A DNA stretch of 35,050 nucleotides, taken from positions 1-35,050 of the forward strand of contig JACOXP010000011.1 in NCBI GenBank assembly GCA_016182295.1, read 5' to 3'. The notes beneath the pieces are model-generated. The model worked only from the letters and a program-made list of their open reading frames with translations. It made no database searches and had not been told where the DNA came from. Both the position numbers and the translations under genes were made by a program. Source of the stretch: Candidatus Harrisonbacteria bacterium (GTDB taxonomy: Bacteria > Patescibacteriota > Minisyncoccia > UBA6257 > WO2-44-18). Positions 13,647 to 22,319 of the stretch are shown here, piece after piece. Numbering within the stretch: position 1 is the first letter of the stretch; the number at the start of each line of letters is the position of its first letter.

Positions 13647-14258
13647 TCAATACCAAGAAACCTTATTTTTCTTAAATAAATTTATAAGCCTTACCATGGT
13701 TTTTCCAACATGCGATGCGTCTTCGTTTGCCCACTTGGGATGGCCCTCTTTAGCTGTAATCGACCCTCCTGGCGCCCACATAATTCCCCACGGAGGAATT
13801 AAAACTCCCATTTGCGTTAATGCTGCCACCATAGATATCGCCGCCATCTCCATTCCTCCTTCATTTTCCTTAGATGCCGCAATAAAGGCGGCTACCTTTC
13901 CTTCTAATTTGAAGTTGTCATTTTCTAAAGCGGTCAAATGATCAATGAAATCTTTCATAACACCGCTCATGTTTGCCCAATAAACTGGGGTGGCTAACAC
14001 CAGCCCATCAGCCCTAATCAGATCAGGATAAATTTTTGTTATTCCATCCTCCGGCATATTTGCCGGCACTTCTTTTTCGGGATCTTCGCTGTATAATCCT
14101 TGCTCATGAATGATGGAAAGATCATATAGATGAACTAATTGGGTTTCCGCGCCGTTCTCCCGCGCGGCTTCTAAAACTTCCATCAAAAGTTTTGCCACCA
14201 AACCATTTTTATGAGGAGAGCCATTAATACCGATTATGTGTGCTTTTTTTATTGACAT
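13647..14258 (-). CDS. NADPH-dependent FMN reductase-like flavoprotein
   Basis: 203 aa with a flavodoxin-like fold. GINGSPHKNGLVAKLLMEVL is the phosphate-binding loop and DGLVLATPVYWANMSGVMKD contacts the FMN ring; KDFIDHL is the conserved continuation. No Cys pair for an iron-sulfur cluster is seen, so it is nearer the plain NAD(P)H:FMN reductases than the Fe-S flavoproteins. It probably works in electron transfer or quinone reduction; the partner is unknown. It sits between the UDG and the Clp-linked pair on the same strand, with 28-nt gaps on either side. Confidence 0.88.
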   Translation of the reverse strand: MSIKKAHIIGINGSPHKNGLVAKLLMEVLEAARENGAETQLVHLYDLSIIHEQGLYSEDPEKEVPANMPEDGITKIYPDLIRADGLVLATPVYWANMSGVMKDFIDHLTALENDNFKLEGKVAAFIAASKENEGGMEMAAISMVAALTQMGVLIPPWGIMWAPGGSITAKEGHPKWANEDASHVGKTMVRLINLFKKNKVSWY

Positions 14259-14286
14259 CCTTAAAATATATTACTTATAAAGTATA

Positions 14287-14904
14287 TCAAAAAAGCTTGG
14301 ATTGCGGAGCTTCCTTTTTTTGAAACGCTTCAACGGGCACCTCTCTTAAAAGCTCGTCAAATTTTTCCAATATTTTAGGTAGTTTTTTAAATTCCGCCTC
14401 GTATTCCGAAATTAGATTGGGGTTACGAAGAACCGCGGCTGGGTGATAAAAAGGGACGAAGAGGCGGCCGTTCATACGAAAAACCTTGCCGTGATCGCGG
14501 CTGATTTTGAGATTGGGATTGAAATAAGCCATGGAAAAACGGCCTAAAGTGGCGATAATTTTGGGGTTAATAATTTCTATTTGCTTTTGAAGATAGGGCT
14601 GGTAAGTCGCAATCTCTTCCGGCAAAGGATCGCGATTATTGGGCGGCCGCCGTTTTACTATATTGGTAATGTAAACATCTTCGCGCTTCCAGCCGATCTT
14701 TTCGATCATTTTATTGAGTAATTGACCACCGCGTCCGACAAACGGCCGCTTTTGGATGTCTTCTTGTTCCCCCGGTGCTTCTCCGATAAACATCACCGCG
14801 CAGTCGGGGCTTCCCTCTCCGAAAACTAAATTGGTAGAAAGCGACAAGGATTTGTCACCGGTCATCTCTGATTCTATTTTTTTTAATTCTGTTTCTTTAT
14901 TCAT
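14287..14904 (-). CDS. Family 4-like uracil-DNA glycosylase without Fe-S cysteines
   Basis: 205 aa. Motif GEAPGEQED with RPFVGRGGQLL at about residues 40-60, TNIVKRRPPNNRDPLPEE and the later FYHPAAVLRNP motif identify a family 4/5 uracil-DNA glycosylase, which removes uracil from DNA. Family 4 enzymes bind a 4Fe-4S cluster through four Cys. Here the two N-terminal ones are absent, the third is Arg (VKRRPP where VKCRPP is usual) and the fourth is Tyr (TYQPYL for CxPYL). Only one Cys exists in the whole protein, at about residue 35. The fold must be held without a cluster. Its stop-start neighbourhood overlaps the hydrolase gene by 4 nt. Confidence 0.9.
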   Translation of the reverse strand: MNKETELKKIESEMTGDKSLSLSTNLVFGEGSPDCAVMFIGEAPGEQEDIQKRPFVGRGGQLLNKMIEKIGWKREDVYITNIVKRRPPNNRDPLPEEIATYQPYLQKQIEIINPKIIATLGRFSMAYFNPNLKISRDHGKVFRMNGRLFVPFYHPAAVLRNPNLISEYEAEFKKLPKILEKFDELLREVPVEAFQKKEAPQSKLF

Positions 14905-15449
14905 AAAACCGATTTCAAACTTTCTAAGATAATGTTGTAACTATCTGGATCGTGAAAATGACCCCAATTATTATAAGTAACGAGTGTCGCGCCCAATTCT
15001 TTGCTTATATCCACTCCTTGCTGGTAATCAATGGCTTCATCGTCGGTGGAATGTAAAACGATAAACTTTTTAGCTAATTTTTTTATTTTTTCAATATCAA
15101 CGGGATATTCAAAAAAATCCGGATAAGGCCCAATTCGATTGAGGGCGCAATTATTATTGAAAGGCGCTATTAAGAGCACTGTGTCAGCTTTTTTCTCGAA
15201 TTTATCCAAATACAATAATACCGCCCGTGTTCCCAAGCTATGCCCGATTAAAATAATCGGTTTTGAGGTTTTTCCCGCTTCTTCGTTGATAACTTTCAGC
15301 CACTCGGCGCTGTGAGGGCTTATTCCACCCGGAAGGTCGGGGATAGAATAATCCAGTCCTAATTTATTCAGTTCTTTGGAAATGTTCGGATACCAATCCC
15401 TCTTTGAAGAAGACGTATATCCATGAACAAATATAATTTTCTTGTTCAT
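14901..15449 (-). CDS. RBBP9/YdeN-type serine hydrolase
   Basis: 182 aa. The alpha/beta-hydrolase triad is visible: Ser in GHSLGTRAV at about residue 77, Asp in HSTDDEAIDYQ and His in WGHFHD near the C-terminus. The N-terminal IIFVHGYTSSSKRDWYPNI gives the oxyanion-hole region. The substrate is unknown; related proteins are small cytoplasmic esterase-like hydrolases. The gene starts right after tRNA-Arg on the same strand and overlaps the UDG gene by 4 nt. Confidence 0.88.
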   Translation of the reverse strand: MNKKIIFVHGYTSSSKRDWYPNISKELNKLGLDYSIPDLPGGISPHSAEWLKVINEEAGKTSKPIILIGHSLGTRAVLLYLDKFEKKADTVLLIAPFNNNCALNRIGPYPDFFEYPVDIEKIKKLAKKFIVLHSTDDEAIDYQQGVDISKELGATLVTYNNWGHFHDPDSYNIILESLKSVL

Positions 15450-15453
15450 TTTG

Positions 15454-15525
15454 TGCTCTCGGGGGGAATCGAACCTCCACCGCCTCCTTCGGAGGGAGGC
15501 ATTCTATCCATTGAACTACGAGAGC
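15454..15525 (-). tRNA. tRNA-Arg (anticodon CCG)
   Basis: GCTCTCG and CGAGAGC make the acceptor stem. The D arm contains AGTTCAATGGATAGA. The anticodon stem CCTCC/GGAGG closes the loop CTCCGAA, reading CCG for codon CGG. The T arm is GGAGGTTCGATTCCCCC-like, and the discriminator is A. CCA is not encoded, so it must be added after transcription. The first nucleotide overlaps the stop codon of the O-antigen ligase-like gene, so the tRNA is probably cut from a long transcript. Confidence 0.95.
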
Positions 15526-16784
15526 TAGTTTTGAGCCAGAGAACTTGCCTTATTTAATCCTAAAACCAAGCCGATCGTCAACCAGAGCATTAGCCAGCCG
15601 GGCTGAAGATCCCATAAGAAATGATCGGTGAAACCGAAAATTAAAAGAGCGCCAAGCATAAACGAGGCGATACCGCCCTTGTAGGAAAACATATTGCGCG
15701 CGAGAAACAGCAGAAAAGCCGCCGCCCCGAAAATGCTTATCTCTGCCGCCATTAAAATATAGAAATTGTGTATCGGTTGCTTCTCCCACGGCTGGTTCAG
15801 GCCGTATTTTTGATACAATCCGGCTGATTCGGAGTAAAAAACCTGATTCCCTAATCCAACGCCCAAGGGATGATTTTTAATCAAGTCCCAGCCGATACGA
15901 TTGTAATCAAAACGCGCGGCGATTGCTGACTCCTCCAAAGAAAAAGTCGCTCGGGGCAGAATATAATCTTTAAACTGCCAGAAGAAAATTCCTAAAATCG
16001 CGATTAGCAAAATCAGCAAGCGCGTTGACTGAATGACGCGAATCCTGAAAAAAAGCGAATAAAAAATAAATATAATCGAGATGGCAAGCGTGATCAGCCA
16101 GGCCGATCGCGAAAAGGAAAATAGAATGCCGAGCAAAATAATAAATATCGCGGAGCCGAAAAATAAATCGCTTAAAAGGTTCCGAAAAGAAGAAAAAATT
16201 TTCCATTCTGAAGCGCGGCGAAGCCAGAAAAAATAAGCCGCCAAAAGTCCTACGATTAGAAAGCCTGCCAGAACATTGGGATGGGGCAGAGTGCCATAAG
16301 CCCGCAAAAACTTTCCGCCATCAATATCCACCTTGGCTACTCCCGCCAGAGTTGGACTCAAAGAGGACTCGCCCAGGAACGAAAGGCCGAGATCGGATTG
16401 GAGCATAAATTGTCCGACGCCGATTATCGTCTGGAAAATGGCGGCTATAACAAGGATTGCCATTATAAAACTGGGTTTGACGGCTTCAACGCTCAACGCT
16501 TTGTAAATCGCCGTCGCCGCCAAGATAGCCATCAAAAAACGAATGAATACCGCGATGTGCGCCGGGCCGTAAAAAAGCGACGCTCCGATAGCAACCACGA
16601 AAATCGCCAAGAAAATCAACCCTTTCGGCGACCTACCGACTTGGGGTATTTGCCGTTTCGTGAAAATAACGGTTATTAAAAACAGAATCAGAAAAACGTC
16701 GCTGATCCGCTGGGCCAGCGGAATGGAAAGAAGGAAACCGATTAAGGAAACTTTAAGAAAATTCGATAATAATTTCTGCCACAT
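15525..16784 (-). CDS. O-antigen ligase/polymerase-like membrane protein
   Basis: 419 aa with about ten to twelve membrane helices. The large loop before the last helices contains RFDYNRIGWDLIKNHPLGVG and LGNQVF, then PIHNFYILMAAEISIFGA, the pattern of the WaaL/Wzy family, which transfers or polymerises lipid-linked glycans on the outer face of the membrane. A candidate-phylum cell would use it for a glycan coat, not necessarily true O-antigen. It overlaps the zinc-ribbon gene by 32 nt upstream and ends on the first base of tRNA-Arg. Confidence 0.85.
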   Translation of the reverse strand: MWQKLLSNFLKVSLIGFLLSIPLAQRISDVFLILFLITVIFTKRQIPQVGRSPKGLIFLAIFVVAIGASLFYGPAHIAVFIRFLMAILAATAIYKALSVEAVKPSFIMAILVIAAIFQTIIGVGQFMLQSDLGLSFLGESSLSPTLAGVAKVDIDGGKFLRAYGTLPHPNVLAGFLIVGLLAAYFFWLRRASEWKIFSSFRNLLSDLFFGSAIFIILLGILFSFSRSAWLITLAISIIFIFYSLFFRIRVIQSTRLLILLIAILGIFFWQFKDYILPRATFSLEESAIAARFDYNRIGWDLIKNHPLGVGLGNQVFYSESAGLYQKYGLNQPWEKQPIHNFYILMAAEISIFGAAAFLLFLARNMFSYKGGIASFMLGALLIFGFTDHFLWDLQPGWLMLWLTIGLVLGLNKASSLAQN

Positions 16785-17283
16785 CGCTTGGTTCCGGCGC
16801 GAATTTCACGCGGGATTTTAATTTGCTAAAAACACTTTTTATTTTTCTCGCAAGTTTGTTGGCAAGCTCGTTTTCGGTTGTGGTGATTACCCAATTGCCG
16901 CTGACTTTTTCCACTTTGATTACCCGATCCATTGGATCGCGGTCATAAGCGCGATCGCCAAATCCGCTAACTAACTCTTCAAGTTTGGCAACGGAATTAC
17001 TCGGAAAATTTTTTATCGTGATCCGGCCTTCGTATTGATGATTTTTAATCATCTGGCAAGCCGGGCAGGGCAAGAAACGCAAATTTTTCTCTTTTTTAAA
17101 TTCAGAAATGCTGATGGTTTCGGATTTGTTTAATTTCTCCAAGCCATGATGCCAATGTTTCTTCCAATAAACTGCGCCGCAGTCGGAACAAATCAAAATT
17201 CCTTTTTTCGCGTAAAATTCCTCAACTTCACTTCGCGCTTTGGGAAGCTTAACGTCGTAGGTTTTTTTAAAAATTTTCGCCAC
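16753..17283 (-). CDS. NMD3-like zinc-ribbon protein
   Basis: 176 aa. Two CxxC pairs (LICSDCGAVYWKKHWHH at about 31-47 and LPCPACQMI at about 72-80) form a zinc ribbon resembling the N-terminus of the ribosome export adaptor NMD3. After it comes a mixed alpha/beta part ending in VKFAPEPSDVAEIIIEFS. The role in bacteria is not established; RNA or ribosome binding is a guess from the ribbon. It starts 4 nt after the permease stop codon and overlaps the next gene by 32 nt. Confidence 0.7.
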   Translation of the reverse strand: MAKIFKKTYDVKLPKARSEVEEFYAKKGILICSDCGAVYWKKHWHHGLEKLNKSETISISEFKKEKNLRFLPCPACQMIKNHQYEGRITIKNFPSNSVAKLEELVSGFGDRAYDRDPMDRVIKVEKVSGNWVITTTENELANKLARKIKSVFSKLKSRVKFAPEPSDVAEIIIEFS

Positions 17284-17287
17284 GTTT

Positions 17288-18385
17288 CTAAATTAAACTG
17301 ATAATTTCGTAAATGATCGCGATTTCAAATACCAACAGCAACGGCGCCACCCAGGGTTTCTGAAGGATCGAAAACTTATTGGCTCTTAGCCACATAATAA
17401 TTAAGAAAATTCCCTCCAATCCCAAAAAAATCCCGCCGACAATGCCCACCATTGCGATAAAATTGGACAATCCCGCGAAATATAAAGCCAGAGGCGCGAA
17501 AAACACCAACCCGAACTGCAGCCAACGGGGGAAACGCAAATCAAAAGCCAAGCTTTTGTAAATATCGAAACCGATAGTTATATAAGAACTTAAGAGCGAT
17601 AAAATTCCGAGAATGCCGATCGCGATCATAATTTCGGCCGGCACAAAAACGGTTAAACCGGAAACGGCGTCTTCAGAAACCAGCGGGGAAACCGCCAGAA
17701 CGCTAACCACAAAAAGACCGTAAACAATCGCCGGTATGACTGTCCCCCAAACAATGGCTTTTCTCGCTGTGGACGGACTTAACTTCATCATTGATGGAAT
17801 GGCTACCCGACCGGAAAGGGCGAATAAAATCGCTCCGAAAGGCAAAAATACTTGGAACCAATTTGGCGCGATAGGAATACTCTCAAAAAAACGGGCGCCG
17901 GTCAGAGCCAGAATAAACACGATGATAAAAATTCCTATCATTCCAGCGGTTATTAAAAATTCCAGCCAGGCAATCTTGCGCAAACTAAGAAAAATCGCCG
18001 TTGAACCAAGAAGCCAAAAAATAATCATTTTTTCGATGCCTTCGCCAAAACCGGTAATCAAATTGGCAAAACTCTGGGCCAAAATCAGATAAATAGTCAG
18101 CACTAAAATCATTTCGACAATAGTCATTAAAATCGCCAGCCAAGACCAATTTTCTCCAAGATGAATTCTGGTATAACCAACAAAACGGTGATCGCCTTTA
18201 GTTTTGGAAACAACATCGGCGTACATGAAATAAACGGCGATGTAGACCGCGGCAGCCAGAGCTAGATAAAAAAAGCCGATTGAAAGCCCGGCGGATTTAA
18301 AAAGATATGGCAAGGAAAAAACTCCGGCGCCGATAATCGTGCCGGCCAAAATACTGGTGGAAAGAATAAAATTTTTAATCCTCAT
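17288..18385 (-). CDS. Amino-acid permease (tryptophan/tyrosine permease-like)
   Basis: 365 aa from ATG 18385, about 11 membrane helices. STSILAGTIIGAGVFSLPYL is the substrate-binding unwound helix typical of APC-superfamily aromatic amino-acid and SLC38-like carriers. It probably imports an amino acid with protons or sodium, which suits a host-dependent cell with few synthesis pathways. A TTG five codons upstream (18400) is an alternative start. Either start lies within the end of the MgtC gene, so the two are probably translated together. Confidence 0.87.
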   Translation of the reverse strand: MRIKNFILSTSILAGTIIGAGVFSLPYLFKSAGLSIGFFYLALAAAVYIAVYFMYADVVSKTKGDHRFVGYTRIHLGENWSWLAILMTIVEMILVLTIYLILAQSFANLITGFGEGIEKMIIFWLLGSTAIFLSLRKIAWLEFLITAGMIGIFIIVFILALTGARFFESIPIAPNWFQVFLPFGAILFALSGRVAIPSMMKLSPSTARKAIVWGTVIPAIVYGLFVVSVLAVSPLVSEDAVSGLTVFVPAEIMIAIGILGILSLLSSYITIGFDIYKSLAFDLRFPRWLQFGLVFFAPLALYFAGLSNFIAMVGIVGGIFLGLEGIFLIIMWLRANKFSILQKPWVAPLLLVFEIAIIYEIISLI

Positions 18386-18848
18386 CTTCCGCGTGCTCAA
18401 AAGAAGTAAATTTTCTGACCAATTTGTGTTCTATAAACCAAAGGAAGAAGAGAACGAAAACGGCTATGAAGGTTGCGAAGATGGCTATTTGGTAAAAACG
18501 GTATCCAACGGCCATACCAATGGCGGCGGTTACCCAAAGACCGGCAGCGGTGGTCAGACCGCGCAATTTTTGCTGATTGAAAATTATGATACCGGCGCCG
18601 ATGAAACCGATTCCTACCACGACTTGGGAAGCGATACGAGACGGGTCGTAAGGAGTGCCGATAAACGACGACGCGGCGATCTGCGAAAGCGTCGTAAAAA
18701 GCGCCGATCCCAGAGCCACCAGGGCGAAAGTTCGCATACCGGCTGTCTTTCTGGCCAATTCACGCTCCACGCCGATCAAAGCGCCAAGAAGCGTTGCCAA
18801 AGCCAGCTGGCCGAAAAGTTCCAAATTTTCCGGTGAGAAAAATTCCAT
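18375..18848 (-). CDS. MgtC/SapB family membrane protein
   Basis: 157 aa. The N-terminal LALATLLGALIGVERELARK and TAGMRTFALVALGSALFTTL are the MgtC signature (conserved GxERE and AGxRT), followed by helices GIGFIGAGIIIFNQ and VTAAIGMAVGYRFYQIAIFA. About four to five membrane helices; the soluble C-terminal domain of longer MgtC proteins is missing, as in SapB types. Linked to magnesium or acid-stress physiology in other bacteria; its role here is not shown. Confidence 0.9.
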   Translation of the reverse strand: MEFFSPENLELFGQLALATLLGALIGVERELARKTAGMRTFALVALGSALFTTLSQIAASSFIGTPYDPSRIASQVVVGIGFIGAGIIIFNQQKLRGLTTAAGLWVTAAIGMAVGYRFYQIAIFATFIAVFVLFFLWFIEHKLVRKFTSFEHAEDED

Positions 18849-18855
18849 TTATCTT

Positions 18856-19152
18856 TTATTCCGCGTCGTAAATCTCGTCGCCCTCGCGGACCTTTTCTTT
18901 AACCTTGATACCGATTTCCTGCCCTTTTTTAGCTGAAGCAATATCCTTGTGGTCGTACTGCATCGAACTAATCGTCTGGTCAAAGTCGGTGGTGCCTCCG
19001 CAGAAACAAACTTTGGCGCCTTTTTTAACGGCTTTATTAAATTTCACAATCGCCACGCCAAGGCCGCCGTAATAATGCGTTACTTTGCCGATCGGTTTTT
19101 CTTTTTTACTCGAAACTTTACTTTTTTTAACGGTTACTTTTTTCTTAGGCAT
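18856..19152 (-). CDS. EF-Tu domain 2-like protein
   Basis: 98 aa. After a Lys/Ser-rich N-terminus (MPKKKVTVKKSKVSSKKEKP), GKVTHYYGGLGVAIVKFNKA, KKGAKVCFCGG, TDFDQTISSMQYDH and GIKVKEKVREGDEIY form the beta-barrel found as domain 2 of elongation factor GTPases and at the end of U32 peptidases. There is no GTPase domain, so it is a stand-alone barrel and perhaps an RNA or ribosome ligand. It overlaps the LOG-type gene by 8 nt. Confidence 0.8.
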   Translation of the reverse strand: MPKKKVTVKKSKVSSKKEKPIGKVTHYYGGLGVAIVKFNKAVKKGAKVCFCGGTTDFDQTISSMQYDHKDIASAKKGQEIGIKVKEKVREGDEIYDAE

Positions 19153-19717
19153 TTTTTTCTTTCTCTATTAATAATAACAATTTTTCGACCATTTTTTTAG
19201 GATTGGGTTCGTAAATAATTTTTCCAGGACCGCGCTGAGCTTTTTCGACTATCCCCTTCACTTCGTCAGCCATACCGCCGGTGCCGGTTAAAACGCCTAT
19301 CGGTTTATTGTCTTCAAAAGCAATCGTAAATTCATTAAGCGTTCCCATTCGGCCGCAGATAGTTATCACAGCGTCGGCCGATCGGGTAAGTAAGAGGTTG
19401 CGACCGGAATACTCAAAACCGGTATAGACAATAAGATCATGGTAATCTGTCGGCAATTTATAAGTTTTTACATGAGCGGCTTCGGAAGCGGCCGGCGATA
19501 AACCGATCACAATGCCCCCAGCTTCTTTCGCGCCTTTAGCCGCCCAGTAAGGGATGCCGGTGGTGGCGCCGGTTACCAAAACCATTCCCGCTTCAGCGAC
19601 CGCGCGTCCGATTTGCTCGGCTTTTTCCAGAGCATCAGCGGCGCAATGGCCTGTTTCAGCGGCGCCGGAGACGCAAATTTTATATTTAAGGTGTTTGCGC
19701 TGATTTAATCTGGCCAT
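19145..19717 (-). CDS. LOG/TIGR00725-type nucleotide-binding protein
   Basis: 190 aa from ATG 19717 (MARLNQRK), better than the open frame reaching 19789 because family members begin just before KICVSGAAE. Rossmann-type KICVSGAAETG, then GMVLVTGATTGIP, then the nucleotide motif GRMGTLNEF in place of GGxGTxxE. Relatives are LOG (cytokinin-type phosphoribohydrolase) and DprA-like proteins; the actual substrate is unknown. A 20-nt inverted repeat covers its AGGA ribosome site and the start codon. Confidence 0.82.
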   Translation of the reverse strand: MARLNQRKHLKYKICVSGAAETGHCAADALEKAEQIGRAVAEAGMVLVTGATTGIPYWAAKGAKEAGGIVIGLSPAASEAAHVKTYKLPTDYHDLIVYTGFEYSGRNLLLTRSADAVITICGRMGTLNEFTIAFEDNKPIGVLTGTGGMADEVKGIVEKAQRGPGKIIYEPNPKKMVEKLLLLIEKEKNA

Positions 19718-19735
19718 AAGTCCTACAGGACTTAT
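19716..19735 (-). promoter_or_regulatory. Hairpin over the ribosome site of the LOG gene
   Basis: Nine-bp perfect arms, ATAAGTCCT and AGGACTTAT, separated by 2 nt. On the mRNA it includes AGGA and the AT of the ATG, so folding would hide the start. It lies between the beta-CASP gene stop (19740) and the LOG gene. Confidence 0.5.
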
Positions 19736-19739
19736 TTTA

Positions 19740-21107
19740 TCACAATTCCTCGGCCATGCCCTCATCGGGAACTTTGGCGTCAATTCCAAATTGATCGCTT
19801 ATTTTCTTCGCCAAAATCATCGCTTGATCTTCTTCGCCCTGCACCGTAAATACTTTTTTTAGGGTCGCTTTCATCGGTTTGATCCAGTCAAGCAATTGAG
19901 GCTGGTCCGCGTGGGCGGAAAAAGAACCAATGGCCTTTATATTACAGCGCACCGGCACATCCTCGCCGTGGATTCTCACATTGAATGGCTTGCCGGATTT
20001 CTTGCCATCCAAAATCTGGCGGCCAAGCGATCCCCTCGCTTGAAAACCAACTATTAAAAGCGTGCTCTTGGGATCGGGAAGATATCTCTTTTCATGGTGA
20101 AGAATTCGGCCGGCGGTAGACATTCCGGCTCCGGCAATAATCACTTTCGGCGACGGCACATCGTTTATCGCTTTTGATTCTTCGGTGGTCATCGTCAGTT
20201 TCAAACCGGGAAAACTGAAAATCGCGTCCCCGCCGCGCAATTGGTCTTGAGCTTCTTTATTGAAATATTTTGAATGCTTTTTATAAATTTCCGTTAGTTT
20301 AATGGCGAGGGGGCTGTCTAGAAAAATAGGGATCTTCGGTATGCGGCCGCTTTCGGCAAGATTATTGATATCAAATAAAAGATGTTGGGTCCGCTCCATC
20401 GCGAAAGCCGGAATCATTAAAGTGCCTCCGTTTTTTATTGTTTCTTCGATTAAACTTTTAATAACGCCTTCTCGTTCCTTAATCGGTTCGTGAATTCTTC
20501 CGCCGTAAGTGGATTCAACAAGACAATGAGTGGCACCCTCGGTAAGGTTTTCCCGAGCGTTGATAATTGGCGCTGGCGAGTTTCCTAAATCGCCGGAAAA
20601 AATCACTTTTTTATTTTCAGCTTCGACAACAATAAAGCTCGATCCCAAAATATGACCGGCGTCGTAAAAAGTGGCGGTGAAACTTTTACCAACTTTTATT
20701 GACTTGTGATATTCAACGCCTTCCCAGCGCGCCATTAATTCTTCAATGTCTCTCACGCCATACAACGCCGGCAACCGAAAACGCTCGGCGTCTTGAAGCA
20801 GTATATGTTCCGAATCAAGAAGCATTTCTCTGGCGAAATCACGGGTCGGCGGAGTGGAATAAACCTTGCCGACAAAGCCGTCTTTCACCAACTTCGGTAA
20901 ACGGCCGGTGTGGTCTATATGGGCATGGGTTATCAAAACCGCCGATATTTCCGCCGGATTATAAGGGAAATTTTCCCAGTTGTGTTTTTCGCAAAAATTG
21001 CTCCCCTGGTGAAGACCGCAGTCAATCAAAATTTTCTCGCCACCCGATTCCAACAGATAATTGGCGCCAGTAACCATTTTGGCCCCGCCGTGAAAAGTTA
21101 GTGTCAT
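19740..21107 (-). CDS. MBL-fold beta-CASP RNA nuclease
   Basis: 455 aa. The metallo-beta-lactamase metal site is clear: HAHIDHTGRLP, AGHILGSS and FSGDLGN. The beta-CASP insert and motifs follow: STYGGR, AFAMERTQ, AGAGMSTAGRILHH, FSAHADQPQLLDWI and VQGEEDQ. Such proteins (CPSF73/YSH1-like) are zinc-dependent RNA endo/exonucleases for RNA processing. It overlaps murE by 4 nt upstream and is followed by the LOG gene. Confidence 0.92.
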   Translation of the reverse strand: MTLTFHGGAKMVTGANYLLESGGEKILIDCGLHQGSNFCEKHNWENFPYNPAEISAVLITHAHIDHTGRLPKLVKDGFVGKVYSTPPTRDFAREMLLDSEHILLQDAERFRLPALYGVRDIEELMARWEGVEYHKSIKVGKSFTATFYDAGHILGSSFIVVEAENKKVIFSGDLGNSPAPIINARENLTEGATHCLVESTYGGRIHEPIKEREGVIKSLIEETIKNGGTLMIPAFAMERTQHLLFDINNLAESGRIPKIPIFLDSPLAIKLTEIYKKHSKYFNKEAQDQLRGGDAIFSFPGLKLTMTTEESKAINDVPSPKVIIAGAGMSTAGRILHHEKRYLPDPKSTLLIVGFQARGSLGRQILDGKKSGKPFNVRIHGEDVPVRCNIKAIGSFSAHADQPQLLDWIKPMKATLKKVFTVQGEEDQAMILAKKISDQFGIDAKVPDEGMAEEL

Positions 21108-22306
21108 TTTCTAAGGATATCACGAACAACTTCCGCTTCGTTCCAGGAAATGGTCTTGCCGTGGGCTATATGAATAGAGGTTTCACTGCCCTTTCCGGTG
21201 AGAATTGCCGTATCACCCGGTTTGGCGGAATCAAGAGCCTGGCGAATTGCTTCTTTGCGATCTAAAACTTTAAAAACTTTCGGCCCCGGCAAAATTCCCG
21301 AAGCGATTTCATCTAGAATGGCGGTGGGGTTTTCGTCATAGGGATCCTCGTCGGTCAAAAAAATAAGTTTGCAATATCGTGAAGCAACCTTGCCCATCAC
21401 CGGACGCTTCCATTTATCCCTTCCTCCTCCCGCCGCTCCCAAAACACAAATTAATTTTTTACCGCTATCCCGCGGGGTGGCGGCCAGGGATTTATAAATT
21501 TGCTCGAGCGAATCCGGAGTATGAGCGTAATCTACCACCACCCGAAATGGCTCTGGTTGAATCGTTTCCATTCTACCCGGCACACCTTTGAAAAAAGCCA
21601 GCGCTTGCTTGATAACGCTCCAAGAAATCCCCTGCGATTTGGCAAAGGCAGTCGCGGCGGCGGCGTTTTCCAGATTAAAATCGCTCGAAAGCCAATCGCC
21701 GATTGATTCGCTTCCTTTGTTTAATTCGTTTTCGATAAATTTTTCGCGGCTAAAAAAAACAACTTCGCCAGAACCGCTTGCTTCGGCAAAATAGCGGGCG
21801 TTTTCGTCGGCTTCGTTTATAAAGAAAAGTTTGCGTCGATGGGTGGCAACGTATTCAAAAAAGCTCAATTTGGCGTTGCGGTATTTTTCGAAGGAGCCGT
21901 GGGATTCGATATGCTCCGGGTGAAGATTTAAAAATATCGCCGCGTCCCAATCAATAAATTTATGGCGATACTGGCCAAAACCCTGTGAGGTTGCCTCAAT
22001 AATGGCGTATTCACATTTTTTATTTACGGCTTTTCTCAAAAAACTTTGGAGCGCGAGGCGGCCCGGCATGGTATTGCCGGTCGTGTTTTTTTGATTTTCC
22101 TCGTCGATTTTAAACCGAATCGAAGACGTAAGAGCTGTTTTCTTTCCCGCTTTTTCCAAAATGGCGTTAATCAATTCCACTACCGTGGATTTTCCTTTTG
22201 TTCCCGTAATTCCAATCACAAAAATTTTCCGGGAGGGGTTTCCGTAAATAACATTACCTAAAAATGCGAGGCACCAATGATAAATACTTTTTAGAAAGGA
22301 AATCAT
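21104..22306 (-). CDS. murE: MurE-like Mur ligase
   Basis: 400 aa. Central ATPase domain with GITGTKGKSTVVELINAILE (P-loop), TGNTMPGRLALQSFLRKAV, IIEATSQGFGQYR, FLNLHPEHIESHGSFEKYRN (carbamylated-Lys context), NAAAATAFAKSQG and FKGVPGRME; the C-terminal domain has VVDYAHTPDSLEQIYKSL, GAAGGGRDKWKRPVMGK, TDEDPYDENP and GKGSETSIHI. It adds the third residue to UDP-MurNAc-dipeptide in wall synthesis. The N-terminal UDP-binding domain of about 90 residues is missing, and the DNPR motif for diaminopimelate is EDPY, so substrate or acceptor may differ. Overlaps the nuclease gene by ATGA. Confidence 0.87.
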   Translation of the reverse strand: MISFLKSIYHWCLAFLGNVIYGNPSRKIFVIGITGTKGKSTVVELINAILEKAGKKTALTSSIRFKIDEENQKNTTGNTMPGRLALQSFLRKAVNKKCEYAIIEATSQGFGQYRHKFIDWDAAIFLNLHPEHIESHGSFEKYRNAKLSFFEYVATHRRKLFFINEADENARYFAEASGSGEVVFFSREKFIENELNKGSESIGDWLSSDFNLENAAAATAFAKSQGISWSVIKQALAFFKGVPGRMETIQPEPFRVVVDYAHTPDSLEQIYKSLAATPRDSGKKLICVLGAAGGGRDKWKRPVMGKVASRYCKLIFLTDEDPYDENPTAILDEIASGILPGPKVFKVLDRKEAIRQALDSAKPGDTAILTGKGSETSIHIAHGKTISWNEAEVVRDILRK

Positions 22307-22319
22307 TATCTAAACTATG

